A DNA stretch of 64,000 bases from Flavobacteriaceae bacterium PS02293 (GTDB lineage Bacteria; Bacteroidota; Bacteroidia; Flavobacteriales; Weeksellaceae): positions 1-64,000 of the forward strand of contig JASCOV010000006.1 of NCBI GenBank assembly GCA_029960045.1, in the 5' to 3' direction. Shown here in pieces: positions 35,929 to 44,567 of the stretch (position 1 is the first letter of the stretch; the number at the start of each line of letters is the position of its first letter). The position numbers and the translations under genes are program-made. The notes beneath the pieces were generated by a model. That model searched no databases. It worked only from the letters and a program-made list of their open reading frames with translations, and had not been told where the DNA came from.

Positions 35929-37065
35929 TTAAAATAATTTTATTAAGTGACCAATAGCTGTGTTTTGCATATAACTATCAGTATTCAAATCAACTGTATG
36001 TAGAGAAGAGCCTATAAAAAACATCAAAAAAAGCAATTTATTTATATACTTATTTTCTCTAATAATAAGTCTTTTATCATCTTCTATAAAAAAAGATAAG
36101 CAAAAAATGCTGAAATTAAATAGTAATAGCCACCTTGAAATATCGCAAGCAATAATACAAAGGCTCACTGCTAATACGGTTTGAATATTTAAGATTGAAA
36201 ATACAAAATTAAAAATATTTATAGAAAAAAAACTTTTTATAAATACAAACATAAACATATAATTAATAATAATTATATAAAGAAAAAAAACGTAACCTCT
36301 AACTCCTGTTATAGAATTCCAGATGTAATTTTTAGAATCAAAGATGAAGGTGCCGGTATTGTATTTATTGGGCATACTTTCATAAAACTCTGGACTGTTA
36401 TTTGCAAAACTAGCAATCATTTTTATAGTATTTATATTACTTCCTCTAAAAATAAAGCTAACCAGAATGAACGTAGTCGTTGCTAAAATGAAAATGAAAA
36501 GAATCTTTTTGAAATTTCTCTTTTTAAATTTATATAAATAAAAAACAATAGGGATTATAGAAAATAAATAGAATACTTCATGAATTAAACAAGCAACCAG
36601 CATCACTATTAATGCTAATATATCTTTATCTTTTTCAAAAAAATAAAATGCTAATAGATATAACTCAAGTAACAATATATCTTTTTTCAAAAAAATAAAA
36701 TGATCAAAAAAATGTAAAAAATACATCATTAATGATATTATTATTACACTTATAAGAGACCATTTTTTTATAGATCTTAATACAAAAAACATCAATATTG
36801 CTAGGATGAATATTTTATAAACTTTTATAAGTTTAACCGACGAAATGTTTAAAAATAAAGACAGCCACTCAATCATTGTACCGTCTAAACCTCTTTTTAC
36901 AAAACCTTGGGAATAATTTATATAAAAATCTGGATAATATAATAATGCATAAGTCATATCTTTAAAATGTTCTTTGAAAATATTAATAAAGCCTAAAAAA
37001 AAGCTTAATATTAATAAACTAAAGAAAATGATTCTAAAGTATCCAGATGTTTTATAGGTTTCCAC
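35929..37065 (-). CDS. Polytopic membrane protein, possible glycosyltransferase or polymerase
   Basis: 378 residues with roughly ten membrane helices. Visible motifs are INYSQGFVKRGLDG near 48 (a GFVKRGL motif seen in unassigned polysaccharide-locus membrane proteins), HEVFYLFSIIP near 162 and CDISRWLLLF near 309. This fits a GT-C-type transferase or a Wzy-like polymerase. It sits between rmlB and rmlA, three bases from each, and is markedly more AT-rich than both, which suggests later insertion into an rmlBA pair. With an ABC exporter a Wzy polymerase would not be expected, so a transferase role is slightly more likely. Confidence 0.6.
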   Translation of the reverse strand: METYKTSGYFRIIFFSLLILSFFLGFINIFKEHFKDMTYALLYYPDFYINYSQGFVKRGLDGTMIEWLSLFLNISSVKLIKVYKIFILAILMFFVLRSIKKWSLISVIIISLMMYFLHFFDHFIFLKKDILLLELYLLAFYFFEKDKDILALIVMLVACLIHEVFYLFSIIPIVFYLYKFKKRNFKKILFIFILATTTFILVSFIFRGSNINTIKMIASFANNSPEFYESMPNKYNTGTFIFDSKNYIWNSITGVRGYVFFLYIIIINYMFMFVFIKSFFSINIFNFVFSILNIQTVLAVSLCIIACDISRWLLLFNFSIFCLSFFIEDDKRLIIRENKYINKLLFLMFFIGSSLHTVDLNTDSYMQNTAIGHLIKLF

Positions 37066-37068
37066 TAT

Positions 37069-38148
37069 TTATGAATATTGACCGTCGTAATATTTCTGAT
37101 AATCACCAGATGTTACATTTTCCAACCATTCTTTGTTTTCCAAGAACCAGTCGATGGTTTTTCCTAAACCTTGTTCAAAAGTTACAGATGGTTTCCACCC
37201 AAGATCTTTGTTCAATTTTGTAGCATCAATAGCGTAACGTTTATCGTGGCCTGGTCTGTCTTTTACGTAAGTGATTAATTTTTCTGAATGTCCAGCAGGT
37301 TTTCCTAACTTTTCATCCATTTGTTTGATTAATTCCTTAACCAAATCAATGTTTTGCCATTCGTTGAAACCACCGATATTGTAAGTCTCTCCGGTTCTAG
37401 ACTCGTTGAAAATTTGATGAATTGCTTTTGCATGATCAATTACAAATAACCAGTCTCTTGTATATTTTCCATCACCGTAGATTGGCAATGGCTTTTCATT
37501 AATGATATTAGAAATACAAAGTGGAATCAATTTCTCAGGGAAGTGATTTGGCCCGTAATTGTTAGAACAATTGGATAAAATGAATGGCATTCCGTAAGTA
37601 TTTCCATAAGCTCTTACCAAGTGGTCAGAAGCTGCTTTCGAAGCTGAATAAGGAGATTGCGGATCGTAAGGTGTGGTTTCCAAAAAGAAACCTGTTTCGC
37701 CAAGACTTCCGTAAACTTCGTCAGTGGAAACGTGGTAGAAAAGATTTTTTCTCGGTTCGTTCGGGAATCTTCCGTGTGTGTGATCTGGATTCAAAGTCCA
37801 GAATTCGATGCAAAGATTTAGCAGATTTGCAGTTCCGTTTACATTCGTGTTGATAAATGCGTTTGGATCTGTAATACTTCTATCAACGTGACTTTCAGCT
37901 GCCAAATGAACAACTGCGTCCGGATTATATTTTTCAAAAACCTTTCTTAGTTCTTCAGGTTTTGTGATATCTGCTTTTTCGAAAACATAGTTTGGTTCGT
38001 TTTCGATGTCTTTAAGATTTTCAAGATTTCCAGCGTAAGTCAAAGCATCAAGGTTGATGATCTTGGAATCCGGATTGTTTTTTACAAATTCTCTTACAAC
38101 GTGAGAACCGATGAAACCGGCACCTCCTGTAATGATAATATTTTTCAT
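37069..38148 (-). CDS. rmlB: dTDP-glucose 4,6-dehydratase RmlB
   Basis: 359 residues. [31 protein letters not shown] near 35, HLAAESHVDRSI near 82, HVSTDEVYGSLGE near 131 and the catalytic YSASKAASDHLV near 164 define RmlB. Product is dTDP-4-keto-6-deoxyglucose, the branch point to rhamnose, Fuc3N, Qui3N and others. Second gene of the long minus-strand run, 34 bases after ugd. Confidence 0.96.
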   Translation of the reverse strand: MKNIIITGGAGFIGSHVVREFVKNNPDSKIINLDALTYAGNLENLKDIENEPNYVFEKADITKPEELRKVFEKYNPDAVVHLAAESHVDRSITDPNAFINTNVNGTANLLNLCIEFWTLNPDHTHGRFPNEPRKNLFYHVSTDEVYGSLGETGFFLETTPYDPQSPYSASKAASDHLVRAYGNTYGMPFILSNCSNNYGPNHFPEKLIPLCISNIINEKPLPIYGDGKYTRDWLFVIDHAKAIHQIFNESRTGETYNIGGFNEWQNIDLVKELIKQMDEKLGKPAGHSEKLITYVKDRPGHDKRYAIDATKLNKDLGWKPSVTFEQGLGKTIDWFLENKEWLENVTSGDYQKYYDGQYS

Positions 38149-38182
38149 ATATACTATTGTATTGTTTTTAGCTTTTTAAATT

Positions 38183-39349
38183 TTAATCATTCCCGAATAA
38201 ATCCCGAGTATAAACTTTTTCTTTAACATCATCCAGATCCGGCGTTTTTCTGTTGGATATAATGACATCACATTCTTGTTTAAAGGCATCTAAATCTGTG
38301 TAAACTTTTGACCCAAAAAAAGTGTCTTCTTTCATAACGGGTTCGTAAACAATAACTTCCACTCCTTTTGCTTTGATTCTTTTCATTATACCTTGGATTG
38401 CAGAAGCCCGAAAATTGTCTGAGCCAGATTTCATTATTAGCCTGTAAACACCAACTTTCTTAGGTTGTTTTGCCAAAATAGAATCGGCAATAAAATCTTT
38501 TCTCGTACGATTGGCATCCACAATAGCCTGTATAAGATTGTTAGGAACCGAATCATAATTTGCAAGCAATTGTTTGGTGTCTTTCGGAAGACAATATCCC
38601 CCATATCCAAAAGACGGATTATTATAATGGGAGCCAATTCTAGGGTCTAGTCCTACACCTTCTATAATTTGACGGCTGTCTAATCCATGTGTTTGGGAAT
38701 AACTGTCCAGTTCATTGAAGTAGGCCACACGCATTGCCAAATAAGTATTTGAGAACAATTTGATAGCCTCAGCTTCGGTTCCGTTGGTAAAAAGGATGGG
38801 AATATCTTTTTTTATAGCACCTTCTTTCAGAAGATTTGCAAAAACAGTGGCGCGCTCACTTTGCTCACCAATAATAATTCTCGAAGGATAGAGATTGTCG
38901 TAAAGGGCTTTTCCTTCTCTCAAAAATTCCGGAGAAAAGATTATGTTATCAAAATCTAAATCTTTTTTCAGACTTTCTGTGAAACCGACAGGAACTGTAG
39001 ATTTTACTATAACAACGGCTTTTGGATTGCTTTCTTTAACTTCTTTGATCACATTTTCAACACTGCGGGTATCGAAGTAATTTGTAGAAGGATCGTAATC
39101 TGTTGGTGTGGCTACGATGATAAAATCCGCATTTTTATAAGATTCTTGTTTATCAAGGCTTGCTTTTAGGCTGAGGTTTTTTGTTTCCAGAAATTCTGTA
39201 ATCTCGGGATCATCAATTGGAGACTGCTTCTTATTGAGCATTTCCACTTTTTCGGGGATAATGTCCAAAGCAATTACGTCATGATGTTGCGCTAACAACA
39301 CAGCATTAGAAAGTCCAACATACCCAGTACCAACAATTGTTATATTCAA
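38183..39349 (-). CDS. ugd: UDP-glucose 6-dehydrogenase
   Basis: 388 residues from a TTG at 39349, the exact length of E. coli Ugd. The frame also opens at a TTG at 39373, but that codon overlaps the promoter -7 box, so the shorter start is chosen. [20 protein letters not shown] (NAD loop), [18 protein letters not shown] near 83, [15 protein letters not shown] near 138, and the catalytic Cys in [16 protein letters not shown] near 248. Oxidises UDP-glucose to UDP-glucuronate. First gene of the main polysaccharide transcription unit. Confidence 0.93.
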   Translation of the reverse strand: MNITIVGTGYVGLSNAVLLAQHHDVIALDIIPEKVEMLNKKQSPIDDPEITEFLETKNLSLKASLDKQESYKNADFIIVATPTDYDPSTNYFDTRSVENVIKEVKESNPKAVVIVKSTVPVGFTESLKKDLDFDNIIFSPEFLREGKALYDNLYPSRIIIGEQSERATVFANLLKEGAIKKDIPILFTNGTEAEAIKLFSNTYLAMRVAYFNELDSYSQTHGLDSRQIIEGVGLDPRIGSHYNNPSFGYGGYCLPKDTKQLLANYDSVPNNLIQAIVDANRTRKDFIADSILAKQPKKVGVYRLIMKSGSDNFRASAIQGIMKRIKAKGVEVIVYEPVMKEDTFFGSKVYTDLDAFKQECDVIISNRKTPDLDDVKEKVYTRDLFGND

Positions 39350-39370
39350 GAGAATAAGTTTTAATTTTGG

Positions 39371-39378
39371 CAAAAATA
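39371..39378 (-). promoter_or_regulatory. Promoter -7 box of the main polysaccharide unit
   Basis: Minus-strand TATTTTTG, a TAnnTTTG match, about 21 bases before the TTG start of ugd. It would give a leader of roughly 15 bases and is the likely entry for the run from ugd leftward to 19888, in which gene gaps rarely exceed 40 bases apart from the relic region. Confidence 0.5.
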
Positions 39379-39443
39379 AGAAAATTTACTTGAAGTATAT
39401 GTAAATGAAATATTAGCTTTTTGTTTGTTTTAATAAATTTGAT

Positions 39444-39451
39444 TATCTTTG
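39444..39451 (+). promoter_or_regulatory. Promoter -7 box of rimP-nusA-infB
   Basis: TATCTTTG matches TAnnTTTG; TTTTG ends about 20 bases upstream as a -33 candidate. A leader of about 70 bases precedes rimP. Confidence 0.6.
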
Positions 39452-39474
39452 CCAAAGATTTACGGGAAAATGGG

Positions 39475-39500
39475 AAGGCTTTCGCAAGAATGCCTTTTTT
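39475..39500 (+). promoter_or_regulatory. Terminator-like hairpin in the rimP leader (possible attenuator)
   Basis: A stem of AAGGC with GCCTT plus an inner TTC/GAA pairing closes a GCAA tetraloop (39484-39487), and a run of T follows to 39500. It sits between the promoter and the ribosome-binding site, the place for an attenuator. Homologous operons in other bacteria are autoregulated, but control here is inference. Confidence 0.5.
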
Positions 39501-39513
39501 CGTAGATGTAATT

Positions 39514-39519
39514 AGGAGG
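39514..39519 (+). promoter_or_regulatory. Strong Shine-Dalgarno AGGAGG of rimP
   Basis: Perfect AGGAGG eight bases before the ATG at 39528. Most genes in this window lack such a site, as usual in flavobacteria, whose ribosomes hide the anti-Shine-Dalgarno end; this one is therefore unusual. Confidence 0.7.
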
Positions 39520-39527
39520 TAATAATT

Positions 39528-39995
39528 ATGGAATTTAAAACAGAATTAAGTCGGTTACTTAATGAGTTTCTAGAAACTAGACCAGATCTTTTTTTAGTGG
39601 ATCTGAAAATCTCTGCAGCTTCTGATGTTACAGTAATATTGGATGGTGACAATGGCGTTACGCTTCAGGATTGTCTGGATGCCAGCAGAGCAATAGAGTT
39701 CAATATGGATCGCGAGATTCACGATTTCAGTTTGCAGGTAATGTCTGCCGGATTGAGTGAACCACTTGAATATCCAAGACAATTTAGAAAAAATATTGGA
39801 AGAGAAATCGAGGTGATGTTTGCGGATTCTACCAAAGTTGAAGGCGAACTTTTATCAGTTGATGATGAAAAAATCGTTTTAAGACTAGAGTACAGACAGC
39901 CAAAATTAATTGGAAAAGGAAAAGAAGACGTAGTGGAAGAAAGAGAAATTTCTTACTCTGACATCAAAAAAGCATTAGTAGTAATTAAATTTTAA
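39528..39995 (+). CDS. rimP: Ribosome maturation factor RimP
   Basis: 155 residues. N-terminal alpha/beta domain with LFLVDLKISAASDVTVILDGDNGVT and the acidic loop, ASRAIEFNMDREIHDFSLQVMSAGLSEPLEYPRQF near 65-90 (the conserved S-P/S-G-L region), then an SH3-like domain with GREIEVMF and DVEGELLSV-type strands. Assists 30S subunit assembly. First gene of the rimP-nusA-infB cluster, whose order is conserved across bacteria. Confidence 0.95.
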   Translation: MEFKTELSRLLNEFLETRPDLFLVDLKISAASDVTVILDGDNGVTLQDCLDASRAIEFNMDREIHDFSLQVMSAGLSEPLEYPRQFRKNIGREIEVMFADSTKVEGELLSVDDEKIVLRLEYRQPKLIGKGKEDVVEEREISYSDIKKALVVIKF

Positions 39996-40048
39996 CAATT
40001 AGATGAATTGATATTATGTCAGTCATCATTTACAATATATATTAGGAT

Positions 40049-41284
40049 ATGGATAATTTAGCTTTAATAGAAGCCTTTGGTGATTTTAAAGAAATAAAGA
40101 ATATCAGCAAAATAGACTTAATGGCTATTATCGAAGATTCTCTTAAGACTCTTCTTAGAAAAAGATATGACTCTGATGACCATTTTGATGTGATCGTAAA
40201 TCCAGACAAAGGGGATTTTCAGATTTTCTTAAACAAAGTAATTGTTGAAGACGAAATGTCTGAAGATGATGATTTGGAAATTGAGATCTCTGAAGTTAGA
40301 AAAATTGATTCAACTTTTGAAGTTGGAGAAGAATACACTCAGGAAATCGAGGTTGCTAAATTAGGAAGAAGAAGTATCTTGACTTTGAAGCAAATTTTGG
40401 CTACGAAAATTCAGGAGCATTTCAACGCTTCTTTGTACGAGCAGTTCAAAGACAGAATCGGAGAGATCATCATTGGTGAAGTTCACCATATCCGTCACAA
40501 ACATGTGATTCTTTTGGATGATGAGGACAATGAATTCATCTTGCCTAAAGAAAATCAAATTCCTTCTGACTTCTTCAAAAAAGGAGAAACAGTGAAAGGT
40601 ATTGTGGAAAGCGTTGATTTCCGAGGTTCAAAACCACAGATCATCGTTTCCAGAACAGCACCTAAATTCCTAGAGGAATTGTTGGAGCTAGAGATTCCTG
40701 AAATCCAGGACGGAACTATTATCCTTAAAAAAGTGGTAAGAATTCCTGGTGAGAAAGCGAAAATAGCAGTTGATGCTTATGATGACAGAATTGATCCTGT
40801 TGGAGCTTGTGTTGGTGTGAAAGGTTCAAGAATTCACGGTGTTGTAAGAGAACTTAAGAACGAAAATATTGATGTAATCCAATGGTCAAAAAATCCTGAG
40901 ATCTTTGTAAAAAGAGCTTTAGGAAATATTATCATCAATAAAATTGAAATCAACGAGGAATCTAATTACGCATTGGTTTATACGCCGGTAGAAGAAATTT
41001 CTAAAGTGATCGGTAAACAAGGACAAAATATCAAGTTGGCATCATGGTTGACAGGTTATGAGATTGATGTTTACAGAGAAACTTCTGATGATGATGATGT
41101 TGAATTGAGAGAATTCTCAGATGAGATCGAAGCTTGGATTATCGATGAGTTCAAAAAAGTTGGACTTACAACTGCAAGAAGCGTCTTGGACAAAGAAACG
41201 GATGCATTGTTGAAAATTGTAGATCTTGAAGAAGAGACAATTGATGATGTGAAAAATATTCTAAGAGAAGAATTAGAAGGATAA
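40049..41284 (+). CDS. nusA: Transcription termination/antitermination factor NusA
   Basis: 411 residues. NusA N-domain (1-125), S1 domain (about 132-200, IGEIIIGEVHHIRHKHVILL), then two KH domains with GACVGVKGSRIHGVVREL near 251 and ISKVIGKQGQNIKLASWL near 320. The acidic tail after 370 is short; the C-terminal acidic repeats of the E. coli protein are absent, as usual in Bacteroidota. Binds RNA polymerase and nascent RNA. Confidence 0.96.
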   Translation: MDNLALIEAFGDFKEIKNISKIDLMAIIEDSLKTLLRKRYDSDDHFDVIVNPDKGDFQIFLNKVIVEDEMSEDDDLEIEISEVRKIDSTFEVGEEYTQEIEVAKLGRRSILTLKQILATKIQEHFNASLYEQFKDRIGEIIIGEVHHIRHKHVILLDDEDNEFILPKENQIPSDFFKKGETVKGIVESVDFRGSKPQIIVSRTAPKFLEELLELEIPEIQDGTIILKKVVRIPGEKAKIAVDAYDDRIDPVGACVGVKGSRIHGVVRELKNENIDVIQWSKNPEIFVKRALGNIIINKIEINEESNYALVYTPVEEISKVIGKQGQNIKLASWLTGYEIDVYRETSDDDDVELREFSDEIEAWIIDEFKKVGLTTARSVLDKETDALLKIVDLEEETIDDVKNILREELEG

Positions 41285-41391
41285 GAAAATGAAATATGGT
41301 AATTCGGAGTTTTCTGTATTACTTAAATTTAATAAAAAGAAAAAATAAAGCAAAAGCTTAAAACGCTAAAGCCAAAAGCAAATTTATATTT

Positions 41392-44274
41392 ATGCCAAAA
41401 ATAAGATTAAATAAAGCCGTTAAAGAACTTAACATTTCTATCCCAAGAGCTGTGGAATATCTGCAGGGAAAAGGGATCGAGGTGGACAGTAACCCTAACG
41501 CTCTATTGGAAGAACAGGCATTTTCTGCATTGGAAGCTGAGTTCCGAAAAGATGGAGAACAGAGAAAAGCTTCTCATGAGGTGGTTATTTCTAAAGTTCC
41601 TGACGAAAAATTAGCGATCGAAGAAAAAGCACCTGAGGTTATAAGAGCCAAATCAAACGCAAGACCTGAAACCAGAATCTTGGGTAAAATTGACCTAAAT
41701 CCTGCAGCGAAGCCTGTGGAGGAGGTTGCTCCTACGCCTGAACCGGTAGTAGAAGAGAAAAAAGAAGTACAGCCAGAGGTGGTTGTAAAAAGAGAAGAAA
41801 AACAGGAGTTCAAAGTTTTAGATAAGATTGATCTTTCAACAATAGATACCGGAAGACCAAAAGTTTCGGAGAAACCGAAAGAAGAACCAAAACCTGTTCT
41901 TAAGGAGGAGCCAAAAGCAGAAGCTAAACCAGAGCCTAAAGTTGAAGAGCAACCAGCAAAACCTGTTGAAATAGTTCAAGGTCCTGATTCTGAAGAATCT
42001 CAAAAAATAGAAACTGTTTATCAAAAATTAGATGGTCCTAAAATAGTTGGAGAAAAAATTGACCTTACTCAGTTCAATAGAAAACCATCCGCTAACTCCA
42101 ATAACAACGCTGCCAAGAAGAAAAGAAAGCGTATTACCAAAGATGTTCCAGGACAAACTAATACCAACCAAGGTGGAAACACTCAAGGTGGCGCTAACAG
42201 ACCTGCAGGACAAGGTAATAATAACCAAGGCAACCGTCCACCAGGACAAGGGGGAGGACAAAATCGTCCAGGGGGAAATAACAACAATCGTCCGGGAGGA
42301 AACAATAATCGTTCAGGAGGAAATAACCGAGGCGGACAAGGACAAGCTCGTACAATGCCAGTTGAACTGACGGATGAGCAAGTTAAAAATCAAATTAAAG
42401 AAACTTTAGAAAAGCTAACTAACAAAGGTGGTAAATCTAAAGGTTCTAAACATAGAAAAGACAAAAGATCTTGGAGAAGAGAGCAGGATGAAATCCAGCA
42501 AGAAATTGATGCTGCAGACAGAACTCTTAAAGTTACTGAGTTCATTACAGTTAGCGATTTAGCTAGTTTGATGAATGTAAGTGCGACAGAAGTAATCTCT
42601 GCTTGTTTCTCTCTAGGTGTGATGGTAACGATGAACCAACGTTTGGAAGCTGACACATTATTATTGGTAGCTGACGAATTTGGTTATAAAATAGAATTCT
42701 CTGATGCCGATGTTGAAGAGGCTGCAGCAGATGATGTAGAAGATTTGGCAGAAGATCTATTGCCAAGAGCTGCTGTTGTAACAGTAATGGGACACGTAGA
42801 TCACGGTAAAACATCTTTGTTAGATTATATTAGAAAAACAAATGTAATTGCTGGAGAGTCTGGAGGAATCACACAGCACATCGGAGCTTACAACGTGAAA
42901 TTGGAAAGTGGACAAAGAATTACATTCTTGGATACACCAGGTCACGAGGCCTTTACAGCGATGAGAGCCAGAGGTGCTCAGATTACAGATATCGCTATTA
43001 TCGTAGTTGCTGCTGATGATGATGTAATGCCACAAACAAAAGAAGCTATTGCACACGCACAAGCCGCCGGTGTTCCAATGATTATTGCCATCAATAAGGT
43101 AGATAAAGCTGGAGCTAATCCAGACAAAATCAGAGAGCAACTTTCTGCAATGAATGTCTTGGTAGAAGAATGGGGAGGAAATGTACAGGCACAAGAGATT
43201 TCTGCAAAATTTGGTAACAATGTAGAATTGTTATTAGAAAAAGTTTTACTTCAGGCAGAAATGTTGGAATTGAAATCTAATCCAAATAAGCAAGCAAGTG
43301 GTGTCGTAATTGAAGCAGCTTTGGATAAAGGTCGTGGATATGTAGCAACAATGTTGGTTCAAAATGGAACTTTAAAAGTTGGAGATTACGTACTTGCAGG
43401 TAAAAACCATGGTAAAGTAAAAGCAATGCTTGACGAACGTGGAAAAGCCATGGAAAGTGCAGGGCCATCCATTCCGGTTACAATTCTTGGATTAGACGGT
43501 GCACCAACAGCCGGAGATAAATTCAGAGTTTTTGCTGACGAAAAAGAAGCGAAAACCATCGCAAATAAAAGAGAGCAGCTTCAAAGAGAGCAATCAATCA
43601 GAACTAAGAAACATCTTACTCTTGATGAAATTGGACGTCGTATCGCTTTAGGTGATTTCAAGGAATTGAATATTATCTTGAAAGGTGACGTGGATGGTTC
43701 AGTTGAAGCATTGGCTGATCAGTTACAAAGATTATCAACAGAAGAGATTCAGGTTAATATCCTTCACAAAGGGGTTGGTCAGATTACCGAATCAGATGTG
43801 TTGCTAGCTGCGGCATCAGACGGTATTATGATTGGTTTCAACGTAAGAGCAAGTGTGAACGCTAAAGATCTTGCAGAAAAAGAAGAAGTAGAAATCAGGA
43901 CATATTCTATTATTTACCGTGCAATTGACGAAGTTAAAGAAGCGATGGAAGGATTACTCTCTCCAGAGATTCAGGAACAAGTAATTGGTAATGTTGAGAT
44001 TAGAGAAGTATTTAAAATTTCTAGAGTTGGATCTATTGCAGGATGTATGGTCCTTACAGGTAAGGTAACCAGAAATTCTAAAATCAGATTACTTAGAGAT
44101 GGTATCGTGAAATTTGATGGAGAATTAGAAAGTCTGAAACGTTTCAAAGATGATGTAAAAGAAGTAACCAAAGGATATGAATGTGGTCTTAATATCAAAG
44201 GATACAATGATATTGAAGAAAGAGATATTCTTGAAGTCTATGAAGAAGTAGCTGTTAAGAAAAAACTTAAATAA
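41392..44274 (+). CDS. infB: Translation initiation factor IF-2
   Basis: 960 residues. N-terminal IF2_N-like start ([15 protein letters not shown]), a Glu/Lys/Pro-rich linker to about 240, then an Asn/Gly-rich low-complexity region (about 258-322), a second IF2_N, and the G domain with GHVDHGKT near 467, DTPGHEAF, and NKVDKAG. Domains II to IV complete the protein. Delivers initiator tRNA to the ribosome. It follows nusA by 107 bases and ends at a strong terminator. Confidence 0.97.
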   Translation: MPKIRLNKAVKELNISIPRAVEYLQGKGIEVDSNPNALLEEQAFSALEAEFRKDGEQRKASHEVVISKVPDEKLAIEEKAPEVIRAKSNARPETRILGKIDLNPAAKPVEEVAPTPEPVVEEKKEVQPEVVVKREEKQEFKVLDKIDLSTIDTGRPKVSEKPKEEPKPVLKEEPKAEAKPEPKVEEQPAKPVEIVQGPDSEESQKIETVYQKLDGPKIVGEKIDLTQFNRKPSANSNNNAAKKKRKRITKDVPGQTNTNQGGNTQGGANRPAGQGNNNQGNRPPGQGGGQNRPGGNNNNRPGGNNNRSGGNNRGGQGQARTMPVELTDEQVKNQIKETLEKLTNKGGKSKGSKHRKDKRSWRREQDEIQQEIDAADRTLKVTEFITVSDLASLMNVSATEVISACFSLGVMVTMNQRLEADTLLLVADEFGYKIEFSDADVEEAAADDVEDLAEDLLPRAAVVTVMGHVDHGKTSLLDYIRKTNVIAGESGGITQHIGAYNVKLESGQRITFLDTPGHEAFTAMRARGAQITDIAIIVVAADDDVMPQTKEAIAHAQAAGVPMIIAINKVDKAGANPDKIREQLSAMNVLVEEWGGNVQAQEISAKFGNNVELLLEKVLLQAEMLELKSNPNKQASGVVIEAALDKGRGYVATMLVQNGTLKVGDYVLAGKNHGKVKAMLDERGKAMESAGPSIPVTILGLDGAPTAGDKFRVFADEKEAKTIANKREQLQREQSIRTKKHLTLDEIGRRIALGDFKELNIILKGDVDGSVEALADQLQRLSTEEIQVNILHKGVGQITESDVLLAAASDGIMIGFNVRASVNAKDLAEKEEVEIRTYSIIYRAIDEVKEAMEGLLSPEIQEQVIGNVEIREVFKISRVGSIAGCMVLTGKVTRNSKIRLLRDGIVKFDGELESLKRFKDDVKEVTKGYECGLNIKGYNDIEERDILEVYEEVAVKKKLK

Positions 44275-44290
44275 TTTTATCTAAATAATT

Positions 44291-44318
44291 AAAAACCGCC
44301 TAGTTGGCGGTTTTTTTT
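44291..44318 (+). terminator. Rho-independent terminator of the infB operon
   Basis: GC-rich stem (ACCGCC with GGCGGT, extended by A-T pairs) around a 5-nt loop and followed by eight T, 16 bases after the infB stop. Confidence 0.9.
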
Positions 44319-44510
44319 AAATTAAAATATTATTTATAATGATTCTAAATAAAAATATTTGTATTAATTATTTTGTTCCATAAGGTAAGCATAGTGATTA
44401 TAATATTGATTTTAATTAATCTAAAATTCAATTAAATCAAAAAAAAATTATGTTATTGTAATTGAAATTTATAAAATACGATTGAATTGATAATAATACC
44501 TGTGCTGATT

Positions 44511-44542
44511 TTTTGTAGTGTTAATATTTTTTAACATATTTG
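44511..44542 (+). promoter_or_regulatory. Promoter upstream of the SusC-like gene
   Basis: TTTTG at 44511-44515 and CATATTTG at 44535-44542 (one mismatch to TAnnTTTG) with exactly 19 bases between them, the canonical Bacteroidota spacing. It lies 25 bases before the ATG. Confidence 0.6.
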
Positions 44543-44567
44543 CAGATTATAATTAAATAGTGTTAAT

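Noticed and set aside
39475..39500. Reading the rimP leader hairpin as the terminator of an upstream gene
   Set aside because: The upstream gene (ugd) is transcribed the other way and the hairpin lies downstream of the rimP promoter box.
42160..42355. Repetitive GC-richer stretch that might look like a repeat array
   Set aside because: It is in-frame coding for the IF-2 Asn/Gly linker, with no fixed spacer length, so not a CRISPR array or non-coding repeat.
42047..43194. Several open frames on both strands within infB
   Set aside because: They overlap the conserved IF-2 coding frame and owe their length to its low-complexity Asn/Gly-rich DNA.
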